A DNA stretch of 64,000 bases from Rapana venosa (lineage: Eukaryota > Mollusca > Gastropoda > Neogastropoda > Muricidae): positions 3,481,513 through 3,545,512 of the forward strand of contig CM054145.1 of assembly GCA_028751875.1 (NCBI GenBank). Reading direction: 5' to 3'. Below, one piece after another: positions 31,080 through 42,900 of this stretch (positions within the stretch are counted from its first letter, which is position 1; each line of letters opens with the position of its first letter). The translations under genes were made by a program, and so were the position numbers. Below the pieces are notes generated by a model that was not told the origin of the DNA, did not search any database, and was given only the letters and a program-made list of their open reading frames with translations.

Positions 31080-31402
31080 TCACGGGATAGCCTAGTGGTT
31101 AGAGTGATGTGCTCGTGATCTGCTGACCCAGGTTCAAATCTCATTGAAGAGGATTTTTCCTCTGGAGTTAACATCAGTGCTGACTCCACTCTCCCTAAAA
31201 GTCCTTCGGATGAGACTATAAACTGAGGTCCCATGTGCGAACACATGCAGAACATCTTGCGCACACATTAAAACCCGTTCCACTTTTCGGAAGAGTAGGC
31301 TATGGTGTGCTGGTGGGAACCGATGACAAAACCGCATACACATAGGGACTGGATGTGAAAAAGGACATGATTGCTTATTCCATTATCCTCTAAATAAAAG
31401 AA
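31080..31402 (+). repeat. SINE-A copy, full length
   Basis: 'cgggatagcctagtggttag' head, diverged box B (GGTTCAAATCT), tail 'tctaaataaaagaataaa'. Followed directly by (CA)n. Confidence 0.88.
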
Positions 31403-31406
31403 TAAA

Positions 31407-31581
31407 ACACACACACATGCACACTCATACTACACACACACGCACACACACACATACACACGCACACACACACATGCACGCAACACACACACACTACACA
31501 CACAAACTACACACACACACACTACATACACACACACACACTACAACACACACACACACTCACATACACACACTCACAGAC

Positions 31582-31613
<32 letters not shown>
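31407..31613. repeat. (CA)n microsatellite, impure
   Basis: CA runs with TACA, GCA and CTCA interruptions. Confidence 0.95.
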
Positions 31614-31615
<2 letters not shown>

Positions 31616-31647
31616 AGAGCACTGACACAGTGACAACTATGTTGCAG

Positions 31648-31740
31648 ATCACCCCACTGCTGTATGTCGCACGAATTTCTGTGGACAATGTCGACGTGAA
31701 TGGTATGACGGTGTGACCGGCAGCATTCTTAACTGCACAG
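31648..31740 (+). CDS. Exon 15: Cys-rich FCGxC module, second half, unit 2
   Basis: Phase 1 in and out, 31 residues: HPTAVCRTNFCGQCRREWYD, then TGSILNC. Aligns with exon 8 AKCHIDFCGRCQARWI. Unit 1 has no intron here, so this intron was gained in unit 2 or lost in unit 1, opposite to the trend in exon 13. Too short and split for an open-frame scan; found by motif. Confidence 0.85.
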
Positions 31741-31758
31741 GTAGGTGACTGGATTTTT

Positions 31759-31796
<38 letters not shown>

Positions 31797-32092
31797 TCCA
31801 AACATATTAACATTCTTCATTGGGATATGTCGAATCAAGATTTGTGTGTGTTGGGGGAGGGGGGGGAGAGGGTTGTTTTGTGGTTTTTTATGTTTAGTTG
31901 ATAATAATAAGGTTGTAAGCTTTAAAAAAACAACCCACAAAAAAAACCCTACCAAACAAAAATCTATGTTATTTCATTTTTAAAAGCAGCCAACCTGAAC
32001 AAATTTCTTTTGTATTTTGCATGTTTGTCGTATGTGTGATAAATATTGTATTGTATTGAATTGTATTGTATTGTATATGACTTTAAATCCTG

Positions 32093-32462
32093 GCAGATTT
32101 CTCTGCATGAAATTCGGGCTGCTCTCCCTGGGGAGAGGGTGTCACTATGTGAACAGCGCCACCCATTTTTTTTCTTTTCCTGTCTACAACTGTATTTGTT
32201 TCCTATCAGAGCGGCTTTTTTTCCACAGAATTTTGCCAGAGCTAACTCTCTTGTTGCCATGGGTTCTTATACATGTGGTAAATGCATGTTGCACACAGGA
32301 CCTCGGTTTATTGTTTCATCCAAAAGACTACCACCCACTCACGGTCTAGTGGATGGGGGGAAAAGTTTCGAAGACAAACGGGTATCGAACCACCACACAC
32401 TACAAACCCGGGCTTTTCACTGTCTAGGCAGGTGCGCTACCTCTAGACCACCGATCCACTTG
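32093..32462 (-). repeat. SINE-B copy, near full length, antisense
   Basis: On the minus strand: head 'ggtctagaggtagcgcacct' (tRNA-like), a box B-like 'ggttcgatacc', the 'gatgaaac' middle and a 3' end with 'ctctccccagggagagcagc'. Same family as 54527-54870. Confidence 0.85.
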
Positions 32463-32581
32463 CTGTGACATGACCCTTCTCACATATCATTGTCATAAAA
32501 AAATCATGGATATTTTTGGCCCATTTTTCACAAGCTGAAATATCAAAAGGAAGAAAGTTTATACTTTAACAACACCTAGCT

Positions 32582-32808
32582 TGATCCACTCTCCCCAAAA
32601 GTCCTTCGGATGAACCTAAAAACCAAGGTCCTGTGTGCAAACGCTCGCAGAACATCTTGCGCACACGTTAACACCGCTTTTTGGAAGAGTAGGCCATTGA
32701 GTGCTGGTGGGAACAGACGACAAAATTTACAAAACTGCATACACACGGGGACTGATTGGGAAAAAAGAATGAGTGCTTGTTCCATTATCCTCGAAATAAA
32801 AGAATAAA
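32582..32808 (+). repeat. SINE-A copy, 5'-truncated
   Basis: Starts at 'gatccactctccccaaaagt' and ends 'cgaaataaaagaataaa'. Confidence 0.85.
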
Positions 32809-32840
32809 ATAATAAATGTGTTAGTGGTGATGTGTTGCAG

Positions 32841-32920
32841 GATGCGTGGATACTACTGGACGAGAAAGGAGAGAGGGGGAGACATGGAGGGATGGGCCCT
32901 GTTCCTCGTGTACCTGTCAG
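32841..32920 (+). CDS. Exon 16: third VWC-like start
   Basis: Phase 1 in, phase 0 out. Reads CVDTTGRERREGETWRDGPC and SSCTCQ, the first part of a VWC-type domain (GExWxxxxCxxCxC). In this gene a VWC precedes tyrosinase, so a further tyrosinase module might follow beyond the gap; this cannot be seen. Donor cag|gtgtgt is acceptable. Confidence 0.75.
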
Positions 32921-33034
32921 GTGTGTAAGGTGTTCATCTTGTGTCAGGAATGGGATGGGGGGGGTTCTTACTGCAGCCTTTGCGAAAGGGGTTAGAATGC
33001 ATCAGAGTTATTACTAACATCAGTTCCGCTATCC

Positions 33035-33299
33035 ACTGCAGTTAAGTATCTAGGTGTTGTTATTGATAACACACTCTCTATGCAAAAATTCATCACCCAG
33101 ACCTGCCAGTCCTACTATTATCAATTACGGCATATAAGTGCAATCCGAAAGTACCTGTCCGCTGATGCAATAGCCAAACTTGTCACATCTCTTATTCTTT
33201 CACGTCTGGACTATTGTAATTCTCTTTTGGCTGGTCTGCCAGCATCATCTATCCACTCCCTTCAAAACACATACAAAACTCTGCAGCTCGATTATCCTC
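33035..33299 (+). mobile_element. LINE reverse transcriptase C-terminal fragment (CR1/Jockey-like), cut by the gap
   Basis: Reads VKYLGVVIDNTLSM, then YYYQLRHISAIRKYLS and LILSRLDYCNSLLAGLP. YLGVxxD and SRLDYCNxLLxGLP are hallmark post-catalytic motifs of CR1/L2-type elements. It may belong to the same family as the C-terminal remnant at 13560, since the two pieces are adjacent parts of such a protein. Ends at the first N. Confidence 0.88.
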
Positions 33300-33799
33300 N
33301 NNNNNNNNNNNNNNNNNNNNNNNNNNNNNNNNNNNNNNNNNNNNNNNNNNNNNNNNNNNNNNNNNNNNNNNNNNNNNNNNNNNNNNNNNNNNNNNNNNNN
33401 NNNNNNNNNNNNNNNNNNNNNNNNNNNNNNNNNNNNNNNNNNNNNNNNNNNNNNNNNNNNNNNNNNNNNNNNNNNNNNNNNNNNNNNNNNNNNNNNNNNN
33501 NNNNNNNNNNNNNNNNNNNNNNNNNNNNNNNNNNNNNNNNNNNNNNNNNNNNNNNNNNNNNNNNNNNNNNNNNNNNNNNNNNNNNNNNNNNNNNNNNNNN
33601 NNNNNNNNNNNNNNNNNNNNNNNNNNNNNNNNNNNNNNNNNNNNNNNNNNNNNNNNNNNNNNNNNNNNNNNNNNNNNNNNNNNNNNNNNNNNNNNNNNNN
33701 NNNNNNNNNNNNNNNNNNNNNNNNNNNNNNNNNNNNNNNNNNNNNNNNNNNNNNNNNNNNNNNNNNNNNNNNNNNNNNNNNNNNNNNNNNNNNNNNNNN
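33300..33799. other. Assembly gap, exactly 500 N
   Basis: A round 500-base run of N is a placeholder. The true distance, and even the linkage between the gene and the following satellite, are unknown. Open frames that span it are meaningless. Confidence 0.99.
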
Positions 33800-34965
33800 C
33801 CCCCCCCCCCCCCCCCGGCCTACCTTCTCCCCAACCCCTCCATGTCTATTTTCCCTCCCCCTCCATGTCCTTTATCTCCCCTCCCTCCATGTCTATCTCC
33901 TTATGTCTCTATCCCCCCCCCCCCTCCCTCTCCATGTCTCTCTATCTCCCCTCCCCCCTCCATGTCTCTTATCCCTCCCCCCTCCATATCTATCTCCCCC
34001 TCCCTCCATGTCTACCTATCTCCCCCCTTCATGTCCTCTCTCCTGCCCCCCCACTATGTCTACATATCTCCCCCCTCCATGTCTACCTTCCCTCCATGTC
34101 TACCTATCTCCTCTCCCCCCTATATCTATCCTCCCCCCCTCCATGTCTATCTCCCCTCACCCCTCCCTCCATGTCTACCTTCTACTCCCCTCCCCTCAAT
34201 GTCTATCTCCCCCGCCCCATCTCCAGGTCTACCTATCTCCCCCCCCCCCCTCCATGTCTATCTCGCTCCATGTCTACCGATCTCCCCTTACTCCTCCATG
34301 TCTCTTTATCTCCCCCGCCCCCTCCATGCCCTATCTCCCCCCCACCCTCCATGTCTACCTATCTTCCCTCACTCCCTTCCATGTCTACCTATCTTCCCTC
34401 ACCCCTCCATGTCTATCTCCCCTCCCCCCACAGTCTATCCCCCCCCCCTTCATATCTGTCTTCCTTCCCTCTATGTCTACCTATCTCCCCCTCCCCCTCC
34501 ATGTCTCTATCTCTAATCTCCCCCCCTCCATGTGTCTCTATCTCCTTCATGTCTATCTCCCCCCCCCACCCTAATGTCCTACAATCTCCCCCCCTCCCCT
34601 GTCTATCCTCCCCCCTCTATGTCTATCCCCCCCCCTCCATGTCTACCTATCTCCCTCCCCTCCATGTCTATCTCCCTTCACTCTATGTCTATCCCCCCTC
34701 CATGTCTATCTATCTCCCCCGCCCCGCCATGTCTATCTATCTCCCTCCCCCCCTCCATGTCTACCCATCTCCCCTCCATGTCTACCTATCTCCCCCGCCC
34801 CCCCCTCTATGTCTATTCCCCCCCTTCTATGTCTATCCCCGCCCCCTCCATGTCTACCTATCTCCCCCGCCCTCCCCTCCATGTCTATCCCCCCTTCATG
34901 TCTATCTCCCCCCCCCCCCCCGCCCATGTCTATCTATCTCCCCCCTCTATGTCTATCCTCTCATG

Positions 34966-35090
34966 GTTTCCATGTCACTGTAATCGCGTCGCGTTCGATA
35001 TCGTTTGTTACCGCGCCGCAGCGCTATATGGCTTGATTGCTAAATAGCAATAAATATTGTTCAAATATATTGTTCAAATATGTCTATCCT
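34966..35090. other. Non-repeat island inside the satellite
   Basis: About 125 bp without the array word, including 'aatcgcgtcgcgttcgatat', a CpG-rich stretch, and the direct repeat 'atattgttcaaat' (twice). Not matched to any other part of the window. Confidence 0.7.
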
Positions 35091-38000
35091 CCCTCCCCCT
35101 TCTATGTTTATCCCCGCCCCCTCCATGTCTTATCCTCCCCCCCCCCCCCCCCCCATCTATGTTCTATCCCCGCCCCCTTAGTCTACCTATATCTCCCCCC
35201 CCCCCCCCCCTGTCTATTCCCCCCCTCCATGTCATATCTCCCTTCATCCTATGTCTATCTCCCCTTATCCCCCCCCCCCCTCATGTCTATCTATCAACCC
35301 CTCGCCCCGACATGTTTATCTACCTCCCACCCCGCCCCCCTCCATGTCTACCTATCCCCCTCCCTCCATATCTACCACTCCCCCCGCCCCCTACATGTCT
35401 ACGAAACCCCCCCCCCCATGCCCAAACCTATCTCCCTTCATGTATTTCCACCCTTCTATGTCTCTCTATCTCCCCCCCCCCCCCCCATGCTATCCCACCC
35501 CATGTCTTTCACTTCCCCCATTCACCACCCCCCCCCCCTCCCCTGTCTCCCCCCCCCAATTCTACTACCTCTCCCGCCCCATGTCTATCCCCCAATGTCT
35601 ATCCCCCCTCTAGTCTACCCCCCCCAGTCCCTTTCCCCCCCCCCCCCCCCCCCCCCCCATGTCTCCCCCCCCCAGCTATTTTCCCCCTCTCCTGTTACCT
35701 ATCCCCCCTAATGTCTATCCCCCCCCCCCCCCATCCCCCCCCCCCCACCATGTCTATCTCCCCCTCCATGTCCTAATTCATCCCTCCTCCATGGTCAATA
35801 TCCTCCCCCCACCATGTTTATTCCCCCCCACTCTATGGTCTACCTATCCCCCTCCAAGTGTCTATCTCCCTCCCCCCCCCCCCTCTGTCATCTCGCTTCA
35901 TATCTAACTCCCTCCCCCCTCCATATCACCTATCTCCCCCCACCCCCCCCTCTCCATTTCTATCCTCCTTCATGTCTAACTCCTAAACTCCCCCATCCAT
36001 GTCTGTCTCCCCCCATCATGTCTACCCCCACCCCTCCATGTCTATCCCCTCCCCGCCCCCTCCAAGTCTACCTATCCCCCCCTCCTTTCACATGTCTATC
36101 TCCCTCACCCCCCCCGCCCGGTCTTCTATCTCCCCCCCCCCCTCCATGTCTACCTATCTCCCCGCCCTCCATTTCTATCCTCCCCCTTCTATGACTAATC
36201 CCCGCCCCCTCCATGTCTATCTCCCTTACTCCATGTCTTCCTATCTCCCCTCACTTCCCTCCATGTCTGTTCTTATCCTCCCCCTCCCCTTTTGTCATCC
36301 CCGCCCCATCCATGCCTCTATCTCCCTCCCCTCCATGTCTATCATCCTCATGTACTATCTCCCCCTCCCCCCCTCCCCTCTCCCCCCCTCATCCCATCTC
36401 CCTCCCCTCCATCCCCCATCTCCCCCCCTCCTCCACTCCATCTCCGTCTCCCCCCCCCCCCCTCCCCCCTATCTCCCATCTATACTCTCCACCCCCTCTC
36501 TCCCCTCTCAAGCCCCTCCCCTCATCTCCCCGTTCTCCCCTCCATACTCCATCTCCCCCGCCCCCTCCCTCCCCCCCCTATCTCCCACTATCTCCCTCCC
36601 TCCCCCCCCCCCTCCCCTCCCTCCTCTATCTCTCCCTCTCCCGCCCCCTTCCATCTCCCCTCCCATCCCCCCCGCTCCCCCTCTCCCCTCCCCATCCCTC
36701 CTCCCTCCCTCATCCCACCCCCTCTCCCCTCCCTCCTCTATCTCCTCCCTCGCCATCTCACATCTCCCCCCAAACTCCTCCCCCCCCTCTCTCTCTCCCG
36801 ATCTCCCCATCACCCATCTCCCCTCCCCTCCCCCGGACCCCCCCCCCTCCCATCTCCCCCCCTCCTCCCCTCCCCTCCCCTCCCTCCTCCCCCTCTCCCT
36901 CTGCCACCCCCATCTCCCCCCTCTATCCCTACTCCCTCTCTCTCCCGCTCTCCTCTCCCCCCTCCCTCGCTCTCACCCTCTCTCACCCTTCCCCCTCCCT
37001 CCCTCCCCCCCCCCTCCTATCCCCATCTCCCCCCTCCCTCCCCTCCCCTCCACACTCCCCCTCTCCCCCTCCCTCCCTCCCCCCCCACCATCTCCTCCCC
37101 TCCTCCAATCTCCCCACACTCACCTCCCAATCTCCTCCCCCTCCCCTCTCCCTCCCTCCATCTCCACCCCTCCACTCCCTCCCATCTCCCCCGCCCACTC
37201 CACCTCCAATCTCCCACTTCCCCCAAACAAAGAACTCCCAGCCTCCCCCTCCATCTCCCTCCTCCCTCCCATCTCCCCATCTCCCCCTCCCTCCCTCATC
37301 TCCCTCCTCCATCTATCCTCCGATGCTCCCTCCCTCCCTCCCCTCCCTCCTCCTCTCCCTCCCCCCCCCCGCTCCATCTCCCCCACCCCTCCCTGTCTAC
37401 CTATCTTTACCCTCGCTCCCCCTCCATGTCCCGTACCTATCTCCTCACACCTCCATGTCTCTCTGTCTCCCCTACCCTCAATGTCTACCATCTCCCCCTC
37501 CCCCCCCTCCATGTCATCTACTATTTCCCCAACTCCCCCTCCATGTCTACCCATTTCCCCCTATCTCACCCCTCCCATGGTCTACCCTATCTCCACTTAT
37601 GTCTATCTCCCCCCCTCTATGTCAATATCCCGCCCTACCAATTCTAACCTATCCGCTCCCCTCCCCTCTATGTCTCTCTATCTCCCTCATGTCTATCTCC
37701 CTTCCCCCCCCCCCCTCTATGTCTACATATCTCCCCCCACCATGTCTTATCTCCCCCCCCCACCCCTGTCTATCCTCTCACCCCTCTATGTCTAATTCTC
37801 GCCCCGTCCAAGTCCTACTATCTCCCCCGACCCCCCTCCATGTCTATCTATCATCCCCCCCGCCCCCGCCATGTCTATCTCCCCCCTCTATGTCTATTTT
37901 CCCCCCCACCTCACCTCCGCACTGTCTTATCCCCCCCCCCCCCCCATCTATGTCAATCCCCTGTCCCCAACATGTCTAACCCATCTCACCAGCGCCACCA

Positions 38001-41000
38001 CAACCCCACACCCGTCTACTTCCCCCCCCCCCCCCCAAGTCTAATCTCCCTTCATCCTATGTATCTCCCCTTTACCCCTCCATGTCTATCTATCTCCCCC
38101 GCCACCATGTCTCTCTAATTCCCCCGCCCACATGTCTATCCCCTCCCAATGTCTATCCCCCCCCCTCTACGGTATCCGCCCTCTCCATGGCTTACCTCCC
38201 CCCCCCCCCCCCCCCCATCCATCTGTCAATTCCCGTCCCCTCCATGTCTCTATCCTATCTCCGTTTACTCTCATCCGTCCCCTTCTATCTTTCTCTTCTC
38301 ACCTCGCAACAGGCCAAACTCACCACATCTATCACCTCATGTCTCTATCTCCCCCCCCCTCCATGTCTACCTATCTTCCCGTCGCTCCCCTCCCTCTATG
38401 TCTACCATCTATCCCTCCATGTCTCTCTATCTCCCCCGCCCCCTCATATGCCTGAGCCAATTTCCAATTTCCCCTATCTCATCCCCCCTCCATAGTCTAC
38501 CTATCTCCCCCGCCCACGTCCATGTCTACCTATCCTCCCTTATGTTTTATCTCCCACATCAATGTCTACTATCTCCCCACTCCATTGTTTATCTCCCTCT
38601 CTCCCACCTCTATGTCAATACCCCCTTCCAAGTATCTCCCCCTCCCTCTATGTCTAATCTCCCCCCACCCTCCATGACTATCTCCTTCATGACTATCTCC
38701 CCCCTTCCCTCATGTCTACATATTCTCCGCCTCCATATCTTATCATCCATCCCCCTCTATGTCTATCCCCGCCCACGCCAGTCCATCTATCCCCCCCCCC
38801 GCCATGTCTCCTATCTCCCCCTAACTCCAAGTCTCATCCCCCCTCCCCCTCCATGTCTACCTATCTCCCCCCTCCCCCTCCATTACTACCTATCTCCTAT
38901 CACCCCCACCCTCTATATCCTCTATCTACCACCACCATGTCTATCTCCCCCCACCCCCTCTATGTCACATATCTCCATCCCCACGCCTCGGGCCATGTCT
39001 CCCGCCCCCTCCATGTCTACATATCTCTCCCCCACCCCCGTCTAATTCCATTCATCTCTACTCCCCTTACACCCTCCATGGTCTAACTAACTCCTCCCCC
39101 CCCCCTTCCATGTCTAAACCTAACCTCCCCCACCTCCATGTCCTACCTCCCCCGTCCCTCCATGTCCTACTTCCTCCCCCGTCCATGTCTACCTTCTACT
39201 CACCCCCCCCCCCCTCCCCAATGTCTATCCCCCCCCCACTTCATAACTTCCTATCTCCCACTCATCAACTCCTCCATGACCTTCTAATCTCCCCATCCCC
39301 CCCTAACCCCCTGTCTACCTATCTCCCCTCGCCATGTCTCTCTATCACCCACTCCCTCTTCCATGTCCCTACCATCTCCCTTCATGTCTATCTACCCCTT
39401 CCATATCTCCCTTCTCCGTCCGTGTCTATCTCCCCTCCATGCTACTCCCCCTCCCCTCTATGTCTAATCTCCCCTCCTGTCTACCTATCTCCCCGCCCAT
39501 GTCAATTCCCCCCAATGTCTATTCCCCCTCTAATGGTATCCTCCCCCCTCCTTCTATGGTCTATCCCCGCCCCCTCCATGTCTACCTATCTCTCCCCCGC
39601 CTCCCCCCACCCCCCACTCTACTTCCTCCACCCTCCATGTCAACCTTTTACTCCACCCCCCCTCCGCAATGTACAATCACCCCCCCCCCTCCATGTCTAC
39701 CTATCTCCCCCCCCTCCATATCTTCCTATCTCCCCCTCACTCCTCCATGTCCCTCTATCTCCCCTTCCCCTCCCTTTATGTCTACCTATCTCCCCCCTCC
39801 ATAATCTCTCTATCTCCCCCCCCCATCCATGTCTACCCTATCTCCCCCGCCCCCCTCCATGTCTACCTATCGTCCCCGCCCCCTCGATTTCTATCCTCCC
39901 CCTCCCTCTATGTTCAATCTCCCTCCATGTCTACCTATCTACCCCGCCCATGTCCTATTCCCTCCAATGTCTATCTCCCCACTCTATGGTATCCTCCCCC
40001 CCCCCTCCTATGTCCTATCCCCGCCCCTACCATGTCTTATCCTCCCCCACCCATCTCCTCTAGCCCCGCCCCTCCATGTCTACCTATCTCTATCGCCCCC
40101 CCCCCCCCATTCGATCTCCCCTCTCCATGTCTCATCTAACTCCCCCCTCCCCTCTATGTCTTAAACTCCCCCCCCCACCCCATATCCTATCTATCTCCCC
40201 TCTTATGAGGGTGTAACTAACCTATCCTCCCCCCTACATGTCTCTCAAATCTCCCTCCATGTCTGTCGCCCCCCCCCCCGCATGTCTATCTTATCTCCCT
40301 TCTTGCTATCTGCCCTCCCCCCTCCCATGTCAATCAATCTCCCTCATGTCTATCTTTATCTCAACCACCACCCCTCCTATGGTCTATAACCCGACCACTC
40401 CATGTCTACCAATCTCGCCACCCCTCCCCCCCCCTCACTTGTCTAACCTCCCTTCATCTCTATGGCACCTCCCCTCACCCCTCCATGTCAACTTCCTCCT
40501 CCCATCCTCCATGTCTACCTTCTACTCCCAAATGTCTACTCCCCCCCCCCCCCCCTCTCCCCCCCCCGCGCCCCTTCCCCCCCCTGAACCCCCCCCAGTA
40601 TCCCACCATCGCACCCCCCTTAAACCCCCCCCCCCCCCCCTTTAAACTCCCCCCACCCCCCCTCTCCCCCCCGCCGCCCCACCACCACCCTACCCCCCTC
40701 TAAACTCCGAAGTCCTCCATGTCTACCTATCTTCCCCTCACTCCACCATTGTCTCCTATCTCTCCCACCCTTGTCTATGTCCTATCTCCTCATGTCTCTC
40801 TATCTCTCCTCCACACTTCCATGTCTACCTATTCTTCCCGTCACAATCCTCCAATGTCTCTCTAACTCTCTCCCCCCCCTACCCTATGTCTATCCTCCCA
40901 CCCCTCCATAACTATCTCCCTCCTCTCCTCTATGTTCTACCTATCTCCCCCCTCCATGTCTCTTAATCTCCCTCCGCCACCCCTCCATGTCTATTTCCCT

Positions 41001-42225
41001 CTATCATCCCCCCACCATGTCTACCTATTTCACCTTCCTTCAATGTCTATCTCCCCCCCCTCTATGTCTACCTATCTCCCTCCCCCCCCTCTATTCTATC
41101 ACCCCTCTATTCTACACTATGGGGGATAGTCTACCTATCCCCCCTCCATGTTCATCTCCCCCTCCCATGTCTACCTATTTCCCTCTATCTCCCCCCTCCA
41201 TGTCTACCTATATTCCCCTTCATGTCTTATCTCCCCCCCCCCCCTCTATGTCTACCTATCTCCCCCCCCCCCCCCTCTATGTCTAATCCCCGTCCCTCCA
41301 TGTCTACCTTTCTCCCCTCCATGTCTCTCTATCTCCCTTCTATCTCCTGCCCCCCCCCCCCCTCCCATTTCTACATATCTCTCCCTCCATGTCCTTATCT
41401 CCCCCCATCCATATCTACCTATCTCCCTCGCCCCCCCCCCCCCCCCCCCTCCATGTCTATCCCCACCCAGCCATGTCTACCTATTCCCCCTCCATGTCTC
41501 TCTATCTCCTCCACCCCCTCATGTAACCCCCCCCCCCCCCCCTCCCTATGTCCATATCGTCTATCTCCCCCTCCCTCTATGTCTACCAATCTCCCCCCAC
41601 CATGTCTATCTCCCCCGCCCCCTCTATGCCTACCTATTTCCCCCTATCTCATCCCCCCCTCCATGGTCTACCTATCTCCCTTCGATGTCAATATCCCCCC
41701 CCATGTCTACCTATCTCCCCCCTCCTGTATATTCCCCCTCCCCTCTATGTCTACATATCCCCCCTCCAGTCTTATCTCCCCCCCCCCCGTCTATCCTCTG
41801 CGCGCTACCCGCCCCCCTCCCCATTCTACCTATCTCCTCCCCCCCGCCCCTCCATATCTCCCCCCTCTATGTCTACTCCCCCCCCCCCCCAATGTATTAA
41901 TCCCCCCCCGAATCATGTCTATCACCGTCCCCTCCATGTATACCTATCTCCATCCTCCCCCCCCCCCCCGCCCCCCTGCCTAAATTCCTCCCCCCTCCAT
42001 GTCTATCTCCCCTTCAACACCTCCATGTCCTATCTATCTCCACCGCCCCTCCATGTCTACCTATCTCCCTTCATGTCTATCCACTCCCCTTCCCTCTATG
42101 TCGAATTCCCCCCCCTCCCCTCCCCCCCCTTCCATATCCCCCCCCATCCCCCCCCCCCTCGATGTCTAACATACTCCCCCACACTCCCATATTATCTTCA
42201 TCTCCACACCCCTCTAGTCCTATGA

Positions 42226-42900
42226 GCACACAAAAGGCGTCGTGAGTAGAAACTCGATCTCTATATCATCTAGAGAGAGGCTGGCGCGGTGCGCGAGAGT
42301 CTATGTACTTAAGGAATCTCCACAATCTATGTATATTCTCCCCCCCTCCCTCTTATCACTTTTATGTGTATTTAGAATAAAGTAACGAGATGATCTACAG
42401 ACGATAGACAAAGCATATGTATAATCTACAACCAAATACCCTCTTTTAGAACTTCATGTTCACACGACTAAGAAAATCTAGGTAGAAATTTCGTCAACAC
42501 TACTATGTATAATATAAAGATAAACTATATGATCAAGTATGGTCTAATAATAAGAGAGATTTGGAGAAAATACTATTATCAAACAATCCATGTAATTGTA
42601 ACAAACACCAACATGATATAATCTACCACGAACAACATAAATGTCTACATATATAAACGACAAAATAATGGGCTATCATCACACTCTATGTATATATACC
42701 TTATCCAAACCACCAAGGGATTATACTACACACACACCAACAACAACACAATTATATGTATTTCTCAGTACCCTCCATGTCTAAACTATATCTCACCGAC
42801 CCCCCCCCCCCCCAAGCATATTTAACAAACACTCCATGTATACATCTAACTTCAATCGCTAGGGGTCTATGAGAAAATTAACCATCATGTCTATCTATCT
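42226..42900. other. A/T-richer, scrambled island inside the satellite
   Basis: Array words survive only in fragments (ccatgtctaaactatatctc; ctccatgtatacatc) among apparently random AT-rich sequence. Fits a poorly polished read segment better than a real insertion. Confidence 0.6.

Larger units (their letters stand above)
30473..31647 (+). other. Intron 14: short direct repeat, repeat C and D pieces, SINE-A, CA tract
   Basis: A 54-bp direct repeat ('atatccagagtctggtgtgt' and 'tctttatatgccatttatat') at about 30518-30571 and 30576-30626; repeat C piece about 30708-30800; repeat D piece about 30940-31015; SINE-A about 31080-31402; (CA)n about 31407-31613. Confidence 0.8.
31741..32840 (+). other. 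Intron 15: CT tract, SINE-B, SINE-A fragment
   Basis: (CT)n about 31762-31791, ATTGT low complexity about 32045-32080, antisense SINE-B about 32093-32462, SINE-A 5'-truncated about 32582-32808, acceptor gttgcag. Confidence 0.8.
1419..32920 (+). other. Gene model: large multi-domain tyrosinase-like extracellular protein, 16 exons visible, open at both ends
   Basis: Exons were chained by reading-frame homology, AG acceptors, GT donors and matching phases. The domain order occurs twice: EGF, Kunitz, VWC-like, tyrosinase-like, G-[FY]-[DN]-x-x repeats, a module starting YCNF or LCNF, then a Cys-rich module with FCGxC. No initiator exon or signal peptide is in the window; the first exon needs one base from an upstream exon. 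The last visible exon ends in phase 0 before an assembly gap, so more exons probably follow. Many junctions are phase 1, the classic class for shuffled extracellular modules. The many Cys residues and NxS/T sites suggest a secreted matrix protein. That role is inference, since no close relative could be searched. The 23.3-24.6 kb duplicate exons are left out because including them breaks the frame. Confidence 0.85.

Noticed and set aside
33080..34574. Open frames spanning the N gap
   Set aside because: They run through 500 undetermined bases and join a LINE fragment to satellite.
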